From assembly GCF_015277775.1 (NCBI RefSeq), contig NZ_CP063849.1, positions 2,108,001 through 2,172,000 of the forward strand: a DNA stretch of 64,000 nucleotides, written 5' to 3'. The stretch comes from Paludibaculum fermentans (GTDB lineage: Bacteria; Acidobacteriota; Terriglobia; Bryobacterales; Bryobacteraceae). Made by a program: the position numbers and the translations under genes. Positions within the stretch are counted from its first letter, which is position 1, and each line of letters opens with the position of its first letter. Positions 1 through 9,447 of the stretch are shown one piece after another. The notes beneath the pieces are model-generated. The model was not told where the DNA came from, ran no database searches, and worked only from the letters and a program-made list of their open reading frames with translations.

Positions 1-1
1 C

Positions 2-2554
2 GACGCGGTGGCTGAGGGCCGGAACGAAGCCGAGGCCCGGCGGGCACTGGGGGCCGCACTGCGGCTCCGCGAGGAAAGCCGCGATCTGCGGCTGCTGCCA
101 TGGCTCGATTCGCTGCGGGCGGATGCGGTGCTGGGGTGGCGGCAGATCCGCAAGCGGAAGGTCGCTTCCGCGGCGGCGATTCTGTCACTGGGACTGGCGA
201 TCGGCTCGTGCACAGCTGCCTTCCGTATCATCGACGCGCTGCTGCTGCGGCCTCTGCCAGTGGAGCGTCCGGGCGAGTTGTACGCGTTGACGCGCACGGG
301 CTTCGGCTTCGACGGGAAGTTCGACGTGTCCTACGCCTGGGCTTATCCCTCCTTCCAATTGATGTCGAAGGCGGTGCGGGGGCAGGCGGAGTTGCTGGCC
401 CTCGGGTACGTCGAGCGCGTTGATCTCACTTATTCGACGGATGGGGAGATGGAAAAGGCCAATATCCAGTATGTCTCGGGGCGGATGTTCCCGTCGTACG
501 GTCTGCGGCCGGCAGTGGGCCGCCTGTTCAGCGGCAATGAGGACAACATGGCGCAGCCGCAACCTTTCGCCGTGCTCTCCTACGATTACTGGTCGCGGCG
601 TTTTGGGCGGGATCGCGGCGTGGTGGGCCGGCAGCTGCGCATCGGCGAGAAGGTTTACGAAATTGTGGGGGTATGCGGCGAGTCGTTCACCGGCACTGAA
701 CCGGGCAGGGTGACCGGTGTATTCCTGCCGGCGACGATGTATGCAGGCGCAAGAGAAGAGGGTTGGACCTGGCTGCGGACCATGGTCAGGATTCCTCCAG
801 GCCAAGCGTTGGGACCGATCCGCGACAGGCTGGCCGCGTCATCGCGAGCCTTTGAGGAGAATCGGGCCAAAGGGTTCGAAGGAATAACGCGCGCAAACAT
901 CCAGCGGTATCTCGACCGGACGGTTGGGCTGCAGCCTGCCTGGGCCGGGCTGTCCAACCTTCAGTTGGAATACCGACGCGCCCTGGGCGCCATGGCCGTG
1001 CTGGTGTTGCTGGTGCTGCTGATCGCGTGTGCGAATGTCGCCAACCTGATGACCGCCCAGGCGGCGTCACGGGCGCGGGAGATGGCGCTACGCGTCTCGA
1101 TTGGCGCGGGCCGCGGCCGCCTGGTGCAACTGGTGCTGGTGGAGAGCGGCCTGATCGCGGTGCTGGCGGCCCTGACCGGCGGAGCGTTCGCCACCTGGGC
1201 GGCTCCCTTTGTCGTCGGCAGAATCAATCGGGCGGACAACCCGGCCCGGCTGGACATGCCGGCGGACTGGCGGGTGATGGCCTTCGCCTTCGCACTGACA
1301 CTGCTGGTGACCGGCCTGTTCGGACTCGCCCCGGCGCTGCGTGCTTCCGGCGTGAAACCGGCTGCCGTTCTGAAGGGCGGCTCGGATCCGCACTCACGGC
1401 GGCGGTTAATTCATGGTTTGATCGCGCTGCAAGTCACCTTCTGCTTTGTCGTGCTGTTTGTTTCCGGACTGTTCGTGGAAACCTTCCGGCTCCTTTCGGA
1501 GAGGCCGACAGGATTTGCAGCCGAGCGGCTGCTGGTGGTCTATGCAACGCCAAAGCAACCCCAGCCTCCCGCTGTGTGGGACGAACTGGCCCGGCAATTG
1601 AGGACAGTGCCGGGCATCGACGCCGTGGCGTCGTCTGCCTGGCCTCTGTTGGACGGCATGGCCTGGAACAACTTCGTGTCGGTGCATGGTGGTCCACCGA
1701 GTTCCGAGCTCGCCTACTTCCTGGCCGTCTCACCCGGCTGGATGGAGACGATGAAGATCGCATTCCTGGAAGGATCGGACTTCCGGCCGGATGCCGCGTC
1801 GCCTGGCACCGCGATCGTAAATGAGACGTTCGTCAAGACTTTTCTCCCGGGAGAACGGGCGCTGGGCCAGACATTCCTGAAATTCCGCGACCGATTTCAG
1901 ATTGCCGGAATCGTGCGGGATACCCCCTACAAGGGACTGCGCGGTCCAGTGCTACCGCTGGTCTTTGTCCCGCAGCATGAACTGGACAAAGATGGCCAAC
2001 TCATGCCGATCCGGCAGATGGCGTTTCTGGTCCGGACCCAGAGCGACCGGCCGTTTGCGCTGGCCGGGTCCCTGCGTTCGGAGATGCGGCGGCTGCGGCC
2101 GGATTTCCGTGTCACCAACATCCGCACGCAGCAGGAACTGATTGAGGGGCAAACCCTGCGGGAGCGGCTGTTGGCCCTGCTGGCGGTCTTCTTTACCGTG
2201 GTCGCGCTCTTGCTGGCCGGGGTGGGGCTGTACGGGGTGCTGGACTATTCGGTGCTGCAGAGGAGGAGGGAGATCGGGATCCGGATGGCGATTGGAGCTC
2301 AGGCGGCGGACATCGGCCGGCTGGTGACTTCGGTGTCGTCGAGGATGTTGCTGGCCGGTTCGGCGGCGGGCATCGTTCTAGGTCTGATATCGTCGCGGAC
2401 GATGGAATCGCTGTTCTACGGAGTGAAGGCGACAGACCCGAGGATGCTGCTGCTGCCCTGGCTCGTGATTGCCGGGACTTCGATCATCGCGGCGGTACCC
2501 GCGGTGATCCGGGCGGTGCGCACCGATCCGGTGACGAGCCTGCGGATGGAGTAG
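2..2554 (+). CDS. Large orphan MacB/FtsX-type ABC permease, 5'-truncated by the window edge
   Basis: Inner-membrane permease of the large duplicated MacB/FtsX type abundant in Acidobacteria. The order is a short soluble prefix, a first TM near residues 53-77, a periplasmic MacB-like domain, three TMs near 325-450, a second periplasmic domain and a last TM group near 720-840. Conserved features are LIACANVANLM before TM2, and repeated basic loops after the TMs (RAREMALRVSIGAGR and RRREIGIRMAIGAQ). The frame is open from base 2 through a GTG at 8, and the residues there look like the usual prefix domain, so the true start is probably upstream. No ATPase gene lies next to it. The transported substrate is unknown; the family is usually annotated as macrolide or lipoprotein export by homology only. 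Family call firm, function weak. Confidence 0.88.
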   Translation, partial: DAVAEGRNEAEARRALGAALRLREESRDLRLLPWLDSLRADAVLGWRQIRKRKVASAAAILSLGLAIGSCTAAFRIIDALLLRPLPVERPGELYALTRTGFGFDGKFDVSYAWAYPSFQLMSKAVRGQAELLALGYVERVDLTYSTDGEMEKANIQYVSGRMFPSYGLRPAVGRLFSGNEDNMAQPQPFAVLSYDYWSRRFGRDRGVVGRQLRIGEKVYEIVGVCGESFTGTEPGRVTGVFLPATMYAGAREEGWTWLRTMVRIPPGQALGPIRDRLAASSRAFEENRAKGFEGITRANIQRYLDRTVGLQPAWAGLSNLQLEYRRALGAMAVLVLLVLLIACANVANLMTAQAASRAREMALRVSIGAGRGRLVQLVLVESGLIAVLAALTGGAFATWAAPFVVGRINRADNPARLDMPADWRVMAFAFALTLLVTGLFGLAPALRASGVKPAAVLKGGSDPHSRRRLIHGLIALQVTFCFVVLFVSGLFVETFRLLSERPTGFAAERLLVVYATPKQPQPPAVWDELARQLRTVPGIDAVASSAWPLLDGMAWNNFVSVHGGPPSSELAYFLAVSPGWMETMKIAFLEGSDFRPDAASPGTAIVNETFVKTFLPGERALGQTFLKFRDRFQIAGIVRDTPYKGLRGPVLPLVFVPQHELDKDGQLMPIRQMAFLVRTQSDRPFALAGSLRSEMRRLRPDFRVTNIRTQQELIEGQTLRERLLALLAVFFTVVALLLAGVGLYGVLDYSVLQRRREIGIRMAIGAQAADIGRLVTSVSSRMLLAGSAAGIVLGLISSRTMESLFYGVKATDPRMLLLPWLVIAGTSIIAAVPAVIRAVRTDPVTSLRME

Positions 2555-2706
2555 GCGGCCAAAAAGCTGGCAGGTCGCTGACTTTACACGACTTAACAAT
2601 ACGAAGGGTCAATTCGGCTCGAACTCATCGGGGCCTCGTCGACAAGAAGGGTAGAGAAGCTCCGATCCAGACACGATCCGCCTTCTCGGAAAGATTGAGC
2701 AGTTCC

Positions 2707-3234
2707 ATGATCAGTTTCGTTGGAAGCGCAAATTCAGCATACGATTCACTGTCCTCGACGGAGACGCGTTCGAAGATGGTCGATCAGATGTTCGAGAAAG
2801 TTGACGTGAACCGGGACGGCAAGATCACGAAGGACGAACTATCGAATTCGATCGAGTCCGACTCATCCGCCAGCAGCAAGAAACTCAGTGCAGACCAGAT
2901 CTTCCAGGTCCTCGACTCGGGCGGCAAGGGCTACATCACTAAGCAGGATGCAGCCGACGGCCTGGAAAAGATGGCCCAGAAGATGGAGCAAGGAGGCGGA
3001 GCCCCGCCGGCCGACGGGGGGAAGCAGGGGTCCGGCGGCTCAGGATCCGGCGGCGGCAGCTCCAGCAGCACCACCTCCTCCTCTTCGAGTAGCGAAGTCT
3101 ACGACCCGAAAGACACCAATCAGGATGGAAAGGTCTCGATGCAGGAAGAGGTCGCCTATGCCTTGAGCCAGTACACCAAGGCGGAGAAGCTCCAGACAGC
3201 CCCGCAGGAGACCTCGACGACGACCTACGCGTAG
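2707..3234 (+). CDS. EF-hand calcium-binding protein with Gly/Ser-rich linker
   Basis: Protein of 175 residues, without an obvious signal peptide, carrying three EF-hand-type loops: DVNRDGKITKDE, DSGGKGYITKQD and DTNQDGKVSMQE. The first and third have the canonical Asp/Asn-x-Asp-x-Asp-Gly spacing; the middle loop is degenerate. A Gly/Ser/Thr-rich stretch of about 35 residues separates loop 2 from loop 3. An in-frame TTG at 2695 would also open the frame, but GGAAAG (2688-2693) sits one base before it and 13 bases before the ATG at 2707, so the ATG is preferred. It probably binds calcium; partner and location are unknown. It stands alone, between a permease and a convergent dehydratase gene. 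Confidence 0.8.
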   Translation: MISFVGSANSAYDSLSSTETRSKMVDQMFEKVDVNRDGKITKDELSNSIESDSSASSKKLSADQIFQVLDSGGKGYITKQDAADGLEKMAQKMEQGGGAPPADGGKQGSGGSGSGGGSSSSTTSSSSSSEVYDPKDTNQDGKVSMQEEVAYALSQYTKAEKLQTAPQETSTTTYA

Positions 3235-3245
3235 CCCGGGCCGTT

Positions 3246-4481
3246 CTACCAGTTGGTCACAGACCCATCCGGCCGCCGGTAGATCGGCGTCGGCTGGGTG
3301 TTCTCCGTGATCTCCGCCAGCAACGTGAGCTGTTTGGTGTCGACCTCCACGCCAAGACCGGGCCGGTCGTTCGGCCATAGCTTGCCGTCGCGGAAGTCGA
3401 ATGCCTTGGGCAGGTAGGGCGTGCCGCTGATGGCCACGCGCGGCAGCATCTCCATCAGCGCGGGTCCCGAGAACGAGCCGCACAGGTGGACGAGGGCCGC
3501 TTCGGAGATGGGTCCTGTAAAGTGCGGGATCAGGCCGACGTAGTGCGTTTCGCACAGAGCGGCGATCTTGACGAACTCCGTAATGCCGCCGACATTGGGC
3601 ACCGTGGCGCGGCAGTAATCGATGAGGTGGCCTTCGATCAGCTCGTTCATGTCCCAGCGGGAGCCGAACTGCTCGCCCACGGCGATGGGTACCTTGGTCA
3701 GCCCGCGCAGGGTCTTGTAGACCGCCGGGTCTTCCGAGCGCACCAGATCCTCGACGAAGTAGGCGCCTAGTCCTTCGATGAGCCCAGCCAGGCGCACGGC
3801 GTCGGTCATGTCGAAGCGAGTGTGGAAGTCCACCGCCCAGCCGCCGTCCTTCCCTGCCCCTTCGCGCGCATCGCGGCACATCTGGGCGGTGCGGTTCACC
3901 ATCTCGAAACGGTCGTAGGGCTGGCTGTCGGCCGGGCCGACGCGGAAGGCGCGATAACCGTCCTTGATACAGGCGGCGGCGGTTTCCTTCAGCGTGGCTT
4001 TGGGCGGATAGCTGGTGGCATAGCACTCGATATGTTCGCGGGTGAGGCCGCCCAGCAACTGGTAGAGCGGCACGCCGAGAGCCTTGGCCTTGAGATCCCA
4101 CAACGCCATGTCGATGGCGCCGAGGGCATGCAGCTTCTCGCGGCCGGCCGGATAGAAATAGCCACGAAACAGGACCTGCCAGATCTCCTGGATGCGGAAG
4201 GGGTCCATGCCGATGATGGCCGCCGCGCACTGCTCCAGCGTGTCCTTGGCGCCGCCTTCGCCGATGCCGGTGAGTCCGGCGTCGGTCTCGATCATCACCA
4301 CGTTGGTGCTCTGGTTGAAGAGACCGGGCACCTTGCTCTTGCGCAGCGCCGCGTCGCCGCCGGTGCCGTAGTAGAGGACGCGTTTGATCTTCATGCCGGA
4401 CTTGCGCGCTGGCGCCTGGGCGGCCGCGGCAAGGGACGAGGCTCCGGCGGCTGACGCGCTCAGGAACGATCTGCGTTTCAT
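3246..4481 (-). CDS. Exported mandelate racemase/muconate lactonizing enzyme family protein (sugar-acid dehydratase type)
   Basis: Enolase-superfamily enzyme, 411 residues, with a Tat-like N-terminus (KRRSFLSASAAG) that suggests export. The barrel carries the residues expected of a galactonate-dehydratase-like subgroup: Asp218 and His220 in VDFH, Glu244 in VEDL, Glu270 in GEQF, and His320 in IPHF. These would bind Mg2+ and abstract the alpha proton of an acid sugar before loss of water. The length is normal for the family (about 380-410 plus signal). An exported member is unusual outside Acidobacteria and Planctomycetes. The exact substrate cannot be read from sequence. It sits downstream of the UbiD-like gene on the same strand, 89 bases apart, so co-transcription is possible. 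Confidence 0.88.
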   Translation of the reverse strand: MKRRSFLSASAAGASSLAAAAQAPARKSGMKIKRVLYYGTGGDAALRKSKVPGLFNQSTNVVMIETDAGLTGIGEGGAKDTLEQCAAAIIGMDPFRIQEIWQVLFRGYFYPAGREKLHALGAIDMALWDLKAKALGVPLYQLLGGLTREHIECYATSYPPKATLKETAAACIKDGYRAFRVGPADSQPYDRFEMVNRTAQMCRDAREGAGKDGGWAVDFHTRFDMTDAVRLAGLIEGLGAYFVEDLVRSEDPAVYKTLRGLTKVPIAVGEQFGSRWDMNELIEGHLIDYCRATVPNVGGITEFVKIAALCETHYVGLIPHFTGPISEAALVHLCGSFSGPALMEMLPRVAISGTPYLPKAFDFRDGKLWPNDRPGLGVEVDTKQLTLLAEITENTQPTPIYRRPDGSVTNW

Positions 4482-4570
4482 GGATTCAGCTCCTCCAACG
4501 GATGATGCGGACGAGGCACGGGGGCTCCGCGAACAGATCCGGCCTTATATATCTATCGCAAATCGTACAG

Positions 4571-6052
4571 CTATGGGAGGAAGCGTTTCAGGTCGACGTC
4601 AACGAACTCGGCGCGGCGGAAGCGCTCCTTCAAACGGTAAGGCACCGTGCAGTCGAAGATCGTCTTGCAGGAGGTGGCGTCGGCCGGAATGCTGGGGCTG
4701 AAGTCAGGCGACTGGGAAGGGTCCAGCGGATGGCAGCGCACACCGGGAATGAAGATGGTACTGACGTCGCCCTGGTAGCGCGTGGTCATCGCCCACAATA
4801 CGTCGTTGGTGTCGTACAGATTCACGTCTTCGTCCACGAGGATGACGTGCTTGAGTTCGGGAAACGCCGCGAAGGCAGTGAGGGCGGCCTGCCGCTGGCG
4901 GCCTTCGTCGCTGGGCGCCGACTTCTTGAATTGCAGGATCGCCAGGTACTTTCCGCCTCCGGCGGAGTGGCAGTAAACACCCAGCAGTTTGCCCGGCATG
5001 CTGTCGTTCACCAGCTTCAGAATGCTGGCTTCGGTCGGAATGCCGGCCAGGTTCACGTGCTCTTCGCCCGGTCCGATGATGGTCTGCAGGATGGGATGAA
5101 GACGGTGCGTGATGGCTTTGATCCGGATCAAGGGCAGCGACGGCTGCGCCTTGCCCAGATAGCCCGGGAACTCGGGCATGCAGAAGCCGGTGTTCGTCTG
5201 CACATCTTCGCGGATCCGCTCATGCGGCAGGATCTCGCCTTCCAGGACGATCTCGGCCCGCGCGATGGCCTTGGCGTTGACCGAGACGCACTGCACCAGT
5301 TCCACCGGGCGGCGCCGTAACCCGCCGGCAATGGTCAACTCGTCGAAGCCGAGCGGCGTAGTGGGCGGTTCGAAACAGGCCGCGAGATAGACGGCCGGAT
5401 CCAGCCCCATGCTGATGGAGACCGGCAATGCCTCGCCCCGCGCCTCAGCCTTGATGCGAAACGCGTCGATGTGGCGGCCGGGTACGAAGTAGACGCTCAA
5501 CAGATCGGGTCCCTGCAGGCAGAGGCGGTGGATGGTGACGTCGGATTCGCCGGTCTCGGGATCCTCGGCGCGGATGAGGCCCATGTTGAAGTAGGGGCCG
5601 GCGTCCTTCAGGGTATTGGTGGGCGCGGGAATGAGGGTGCGGAGGTCGAAGGGCGGATGCAGGACCACCTGCTGGCAGGGCGCATCGGAGGCGGGAATGA
5701 CGACGGGCGTGTGCGGATGATTCAGGGCGTCCAAGAGGTCAAAGGGCAGGCGCTCGACCGTGCTGTTCAGCAGCAGGGCGGTGCGCAGGCGGCTGGCCAG
5801 GACGCCGGTTACCACGGGCATGGTGTAGCCTTTCACCGATTCGAAGAGCATGGCGGGGCCGATGCGCGTGGGCGGCATGACGGGCGTGCCCGCGCCCACC
5901 AACCGGTAGACGCCGGCGAGTTCGGCAACGGGATCCACGGGTTCACGCGTCGAGACGAGTTGCCCCGGGATCGAGGCCAGGAACTCAAGGGCGGACCGAA
6001 GGTCCACAATATCGGTGGCCCGCGAAACGGATGGCGCAACGCTCGTCGGCAT
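4571..6052 (-). CDS. UbiD family decarboxylase
   Basis: About 493 residues with the conserved blocks of UbiD-type prenylated-FMN-dependent (de)carboxylases: an N-terminal region ending FDLRTLIPAPTNTLKDAGPY, the central ITxGxC-like region replaced by DVTIHRLCLQG, the GEILPHERIRED block with acidic residues expected near the cofactor, and the C-terminal LVDEDVNLYDTNDVLWAM segment. Family members decarboxylate aromatic or alpha,beta-unsaturated acids such as 4-hydroxybenzoate derivatives; the substrate here is unknown. No ubiX-like prFMN synthase is visible nearby. The start is the ATG at 6052, where GGGAGA lies 7 bases upstream. Longer in-frame starts (up to 6130) lack such a site. It could be the first gene of a two-gene unit with the enolase-family gene. 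Confidence 0.88.
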   Translation of the reverse strand: MPTSVAPSVSRATDIVDLRSALEFLASIPGQLVSTREPVDPVAELAGVYRLVGAGTPVMPPTRIGPAMLFESVKGYTMPVVTGVLASRLRTALLLNSTVERLPFDLLDALNHPHTPVVIPASDAPCQQVVLHPPFDLRTLIPAPTNTLKDAGPYFNMGLIRAEDPETGESDVTIHRLCLQGPDLLSVYFVPGRHIDAFRIKAEARGEALPVSISMGLDPAVYLAACFEPPTTPLGFDELTIAGGLRRRPVELVQCVSVNAKAIARAEIVLEGEILPHERIREDVQTNTGFCMPEFPGYLGKAQPSLPLIRIKAITHRLHPILQTIIGPGEEHVNLAGIPTEASILKLVNDSMPGKLLGVYCHSAGGGKYLAILQFKKSAPSDEGRQRQAALTAFAAFPELKHVILVDEDVNLYDTNDVLWAMTTRYQGDVSTIFIPGVRCHPLDPSQSPDFSPSIPADATSCKTIFDCTVPYRLKERFRRAEFVDVDLKRFLP

Positions 6053-6212
6053 ATGAGATTCTCCCGCCAGCTGGCGGCCCATCTGTTCCGGCCGCCCAGT
6101 CACTACCATCTTAAGGAAACGGAGCGCCACTGGAGCGCTCCGGCGGGCCTTTCAAAAAGTGCAACCCGGCGGGGCGGCGTTCGTCCTTCGATATGATAGT
6201 TTGTGAGCAGCA

Positions 6213-6893
6213 ATGAGAATTGAACCCGCCGTCCGTGCCGGTGTTTGCGTCATCGGCGTCACCCTTACCGCGTTTTGTCTCGCCGCGCAGCCTCCCAGTG
6301 AAGTTGAGCAGCCGATGAAGTACGTTCTAAAAGAAGCCCAGCCTGTACCGCCCAGGGCGGCCCCAGCCGACTATTCGGCTGCGGGCAAAGCAGGCAAAGT
6401 CACCATCGCGGCCGACTTCACGGGCCACGGCTTCCCTGGCCCCAGCGGTGTGATGAATTCGGAAGAATACGTCATGGTGGAAGTAGGGTTGTACGGCGCG
6501 CCGGGCGACCAGTTGAACATTTCGATCGACCACTTCTCCCTGCGGATCAATGGGAAGAAAGTGCCGCTGCCCAGCCAGCCGTACGGCCTGGTGGTGAAGT
6601 CGCTGAAGGACCCGGATTACGAGCAGCCGAAGAAGCAGGAGTCGAAGTCGAGCATCGGCGGCAGCGGCGGCGGAGCCCAGGGCGACCCGCCCCCCATGCC
6701 AGCCAAACTGCCTATCGAGGTCGTGCGGTCCATCACGCAGCGTGCCCAGAAGGCGTCGCTGCTGGAAGGCGAACGGACCCTGCCGCAAGCCGGGCTCCTG
6801 TATTTCCAGTACCGGGGCAAGACCGAAAAGATTCAGACCGTCGAACTGCTGTACGACGGCCCGGCCGGCAAGGCCACGATCCCGCTGCAGTAG
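6213..6893 (+). CDS. Secreted protein of unknown function
   Basis: 226 residues with a Sec signal peptide (hydrophobic stretch about residues 9-24, then AAQP). The mature protein has a beta-rich central part (KVTIAADFTGHG, VMVEVGLYGAP, DHFSLRINGKKVPLP) that looks like an immunoglobulin-like fold, a Gly/Ser linker near residues 148-155, and a C-terminal strand region (GLLYFQYRGKTEKIQTVELLYDG). Similar proteins occur in acidobacterial genomes, but I do not recognise a named family. A possible -10 element TATGAT lies at 6192-6197. The gene ends 22 bases before a strong intrinsic terminator. Location is probably periplasmic. Confidence 0.75.
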   Translation: MRIEPAVRAGVCVIGVTLTAFCLAAQPPSEVEQPMKYVLKEAQPVPPRAAPADYSAAGKAGKVTIAADFTGHGFPGPSGVMNSEEYVMVEVGLYGAPGDQLNISIDHFSLRINGKKVPLPSQPYGLVVKSLKDPDYEQPKKQESKSSIGGSGGGAQGDPPPMPAKLPIEVVRSITQRAQKASLLEGERTLPQAGLLYFQYRGKTEKIQTVELLYDGPAGKATIPLQ

Positions 6894-6914
6894 GCAGATC
6901 CGTCCAGATACAGG

Positions 6915-6946
6915 AAAGGCTCCCCGAGTCCACCGGGGAGCCTTTT
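6915..6946. terminator. Intrinsic terminator between convergent genes
   Basis: An 11-bp perfect stem (6915-6925 with 6935-6945, arm AAAGGCTCCCC) with a 9-base loop, followed by a T run that continues the stem end. The 5' arm starts with AAA, so the reverse strand also ends in Ts; it can serve both the secreted-protein gene on the left and the BON-domain gene on the right. Confidence 0.85.
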
Positions 6947-6963
6947 CCGTTGTGTAGGCTGGA

Positions 6964-7632
6964 TTACTTCTTGACCTTGACGGCCTTGGGCTTGCTGGGG
7001 TTCGTCACCTGGATGTGGTTTTCCACCGAGAAGACGCCAGGCACGCTGTTGGCCTGCATCACCGCCACCTGCTGATCGGCCGCATTGTCCACGACTCCAT
7101 CCAGCGTGACATTGCCGTTGTTCACGATGATGTGAATCGGATGCCAGCCGATGGGCGGATCGTTGGTAATGCCGCCAGCCACGCGCGCCGGGCTGATCCA
7201 CAGCGGGGTGCCGCGGCCGGGATTGTAACGGCTGAGAATCGGGTGATAGTAAATCGCCACATAGGTGCGAGCGCGAATCACGTCATCATTCGGAGACAGG
7301 GACAAGACTTTAATCTCGTTCATCACATTGGTGACGCCTTCAATCTTCTTCACCACGCGCTCCGCTGAATCTTTCAAGATCGGCCGGGACGCGAAACCTC
7401 GCAATGTTACCGTGTAGTCCTTAATCTGGTAAGTGATGCTGTCGAAGACACCGTAATCAGTGAGCGACAGAATCTCCTTCTCTACCTGGCGGGCCATCTG
7501 CAGTACCGACTGCGGAGTCTGCGTTTTCTGGGCCGCCGCGATGGGATCCTCATCCTGCTTCTGTGCAAAGGCAGGGGCGACCCACAGCATGGCAGTGAGG
7601 GCGCCGCCGATTAGAGCTTTCGTGCTTTTCAT
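6964..7632 (-). CDS. Periplasmic protein with two BON domains
   Basis: 222 residues: signal peptide (MKSTKALIGGALTAMLWVAPAFA), then two BON-type alpha/beta repeats, roughly residues 45-110 (YQIKDYTVTLRGFASRP, then VVKKIEGVTNV) and 145-213 (IIVNNGNVTLDGVVDN, then ANSVPGVFSVENHI). BON domains occur in osmotic-stress and envelope proteins such as OsmY and are thought to bind phospholipid or other envelope components. The insert between the two repeats (ARTYVAIYYHPILSRYNPG) is typical of acidobacterial relatives. The start is supported by AGGAGG five bases before the ATG. It is monocistronic, ending at a shared terminator. About 210 bases without visible features separate it from the next gene upstream. 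Confidence 0.87.
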   Translation of the reverse strand: MKSTKALIGGALTAMLWVAPAFAQKQDEDPIAAAQKTQTPQSVLQMARQVEKEILSLTDYGVFDSITYQIKDYTVTLRGFASRPILKDSAERVVKKIEGVTNVMNEIKVLSLSPNDDVIRARTYVAIYYHPILSRYNPGRGTPLWISPARVAGGITNDPPIGWHPIHIIVNNGNVTLDGVVDNAADQQVAVMQANSVPGVFSVENHIQVTNPSKPKAVKVKK

Positions 7633-7844
7633 GCTTTCCTCCTCTGAGCCAGCCCAATGCTATCTGGTCTCACACCCTTGAGATGAACGCATTGATAACT
7701 AGGTTTCGATAAAGAGATCCGGATCCGCATCGATTAGGGAGGCGGCCGGGCGATGAAAACAGAAAGTTAGCAGAATCGCGGATGTAAGCGGTTTTATTCC
7801 GCCCGCACCGGAATAACCGGCTCCCGGATCAGGGTGGATTCAGA

Positions 7845-8582
7845 TTATCCGCGGCGGAAGCGCCCGGGCGTCGAAGGGCCGCGCTTGACGGTGGCTGGAT
7901 CCACAAGCCGGCGGCCCGGTACGCCCTCGATGAGGGGGGTGTTCCTGACGGTCGCCGCATTCCGGGCGGGCTTGGCCAGGGCAATCAACTCGGCGCCAGT
8001 GAGGTCGCGCCAGACGCCGGGCGCCAGGCCCTCGATGGTCAGCTTGCCGATGCCCACGCGGACCAGTCGCAGCGTCGGCAGGCCCGCGGCGGCTGTCATG
8101 CGGCGTACCTGGCGGTTGCGCCCTTCGGTGAGGATCAACTCGAGCCAGGCGGTCGGAATCAGGCGGCGGAAACGGATGGGCGGATCGCGCGGCGGCAGCG
8201 ACGGCTCGCCCTCGAGCATTCGTACCTGGGCAGGACGGGTCTTGCGGCCCTGGATCTCGACGCCCTGGCACAAGGCGGCCACGGCTTCCGGAGTGGGCGT
8301 CCCCTCCACCTGGGCCCAGTACGTTCTGGGATGCTCAAAGCGCGGATCGGTCAGGCGATGTTGCAGCGCGCCATCGCTAGTGAGCAGTAGCAGTCCTTCG
8401 CTGTCCGCGTCCAACCGGCCGGCGGCAAACACGCCGGGCACGTCGATGAAGTCCTTCAACGTCGGACGGCCGGTGCCGCTCTCGTCGGTGAACTGGGTCA
8501 GCACCCCGTAAGGTTTGTAGAACAGCAGGTGGCGGTGCGGCTGAATGTCCTTGGAGTCCATTTCGGTCTTCCGTACGGGCAT
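7845..8582 (-). CDS. rRNA pseudouridine synthase, RsuA/RluE type
   Basis: Pseudouridine synthase of 245 residues. The catalytic motif [14 protein letters not shown] places the nucleophilic Asp at residue 58, and the pattern closely resembles RluE, which modifies 23S rRNA U2457 in E. coli. Other conserved blocks are [13 protein letters not shown] near the start and [29 protein letters not shown] in the second half. No N-terminal S4 domain is present, as in RluE. A C-terminal tail of about 30 basic residues is extra. The ATG at 8582 overlaps the esterase stop codon (TAATG), suggesting translational coupling; a longer start at 8606 would run further into the esterase gene. Function confident; the exact target base is inferred from RluE. 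Confidence 0.9.
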   Translation of the reverse strand: MPVRKTEMDSKDIQPHRHLLFYKPYGVLTQFTDESGTGRPTLKDFIDVPGVFAAGRLDADSEGLLLLTSDGALQHRLTDPRFEHPRTYWAQVEGTPTPEAVAALCQGVEIQGRKTRPAQVRMLEGEPSLPPRDPPIRFRRLIPTAWLELILTEGRNRQVRRMTAAAGLPTLRLVRVGIGKLTIEGLAPGVWRDLTGAELIALAKPARNAATVRNTPLIEGVPGRRLVDPATVKRGPSTPGRFRRG

Positions 8583-9397
8583 TAGCGCAGTTCCCGCTTC
8601 AGCCACTCGACAACCTTGGGCTTCCAGGTGTGCCAGGCGGGATCCTTCTCCATACCCTCCACGCCGTGCGGAGCGCCTTCGATCAGCAGCACCTCACAGC
8701 GCGCGCCCGCAGCCTTCATCTGGTCGCACATAGCGGGCGACTGCTGCCACGGGACAGCCTTGTCCGCCGTGCCGTGAATGAACAGGAAGGGCGGCATCTT
8801 CTTATGGATGTAAGTGGCCGGTGAGGCGGCCTTGTAGGTGGCGTCGCTGCCATCGGGCAGGAACTGCTCGAGGTTCTTCGATTTGCCGCGCTGCTGGTTG
8901 ATGAGCGGCAGATCATTCAGACCATAGAAATCGACTACCGTCTTCACCTTGACCTTGCCGCGTGCGCCCGCCAACGCCACCAGGTGCCCGCCCGCCGATT
9001 CGCCCATGAGGGCGATGCGTTTGGGATCGATGTTCCACTTCTTCGCATTGGCCTGGACCCAAGTCACCGCGGCTTCCACATCTTCCACCGCCGCCGGGTA
9101 TTTCCACTGCGGCGCCAGACGGTAGTTGATGGTGAACCAGGCGATGCCCGCGTCGGTCAGAGTGGGGAACCACGGATTGATGTACGTCCGCTTGGTGCCC
9201 GCGTTCCACCCTCCGCCGTGCACCAGGATGACGGCCGGCTGCGCCTTGGCGCTGGCCGGGATCCACGCATCGAGGGTGAGCGAGACCCCGGCCGGCTTGG
9301 CGAACTCGACATCCTTCAGGTCAGTGGCGGCTGGTGGCGGAGCGGCCCACAACGTAGAGCAAGCCAGCAGGACGAGGGCGGCGGCATGGAGTTTCAT
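8582..9397 (-). CDS. Secreted alpha/beta hydrolase (esterase/lipase-like)
   Basis: 271 residues with a signal peptide ([16 protein letters not shown]). The alpha/beta-hydrolase core shows the oxyanion motif HGGGW (60-64), the nucleophile elbow GESAG with Ser134, Asp212 in HGTADKAVP, and His244 in APHG. The arrangement resembles BD-FAE/hormone-sensitive-lipase-like carbohydrate esterases that remove acyl or feruloyl groups from sugars. The start is the ATG at 9397, because the signal peptide begins there; the frame stays open far upstream but only as an overlap with the permease gene. It is in a run with the permease upstream (50 bases) and overlaps the pseudouridine synthase downstream. Substrate unknown. 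Confidence 0.88.
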   Translation of the reverse strand: MKLHAAALVLLACSTLWAAPPPAATDLKDVEFAKPAGVSLTLDAWIPASAKAQPAVILVHGGGWNAGTKRTYINPWFPTLTDAGIAWFTINYRLAPQWKYPAAVEDVEAAVTWVQANAKKWNIDPKRIALMGESAGGHLVALAGARGKVKVKTVVDFYGLNDLPLINQQRGKSKNLEQFLPDGSDATYKAASPATYIHKKMPPFLFIHGTADKAVPWQQSPAMCDQMKAAGARCEVLLIEGAPHGVEGMEKDPAWHTWKPKVVEWLKRELR

Positions 9398-9447
9398 TTG
9401 GGTCCATTGTGCGCCGCCGGGCCCGGCCGGGTCCAGTCGGACCCGTG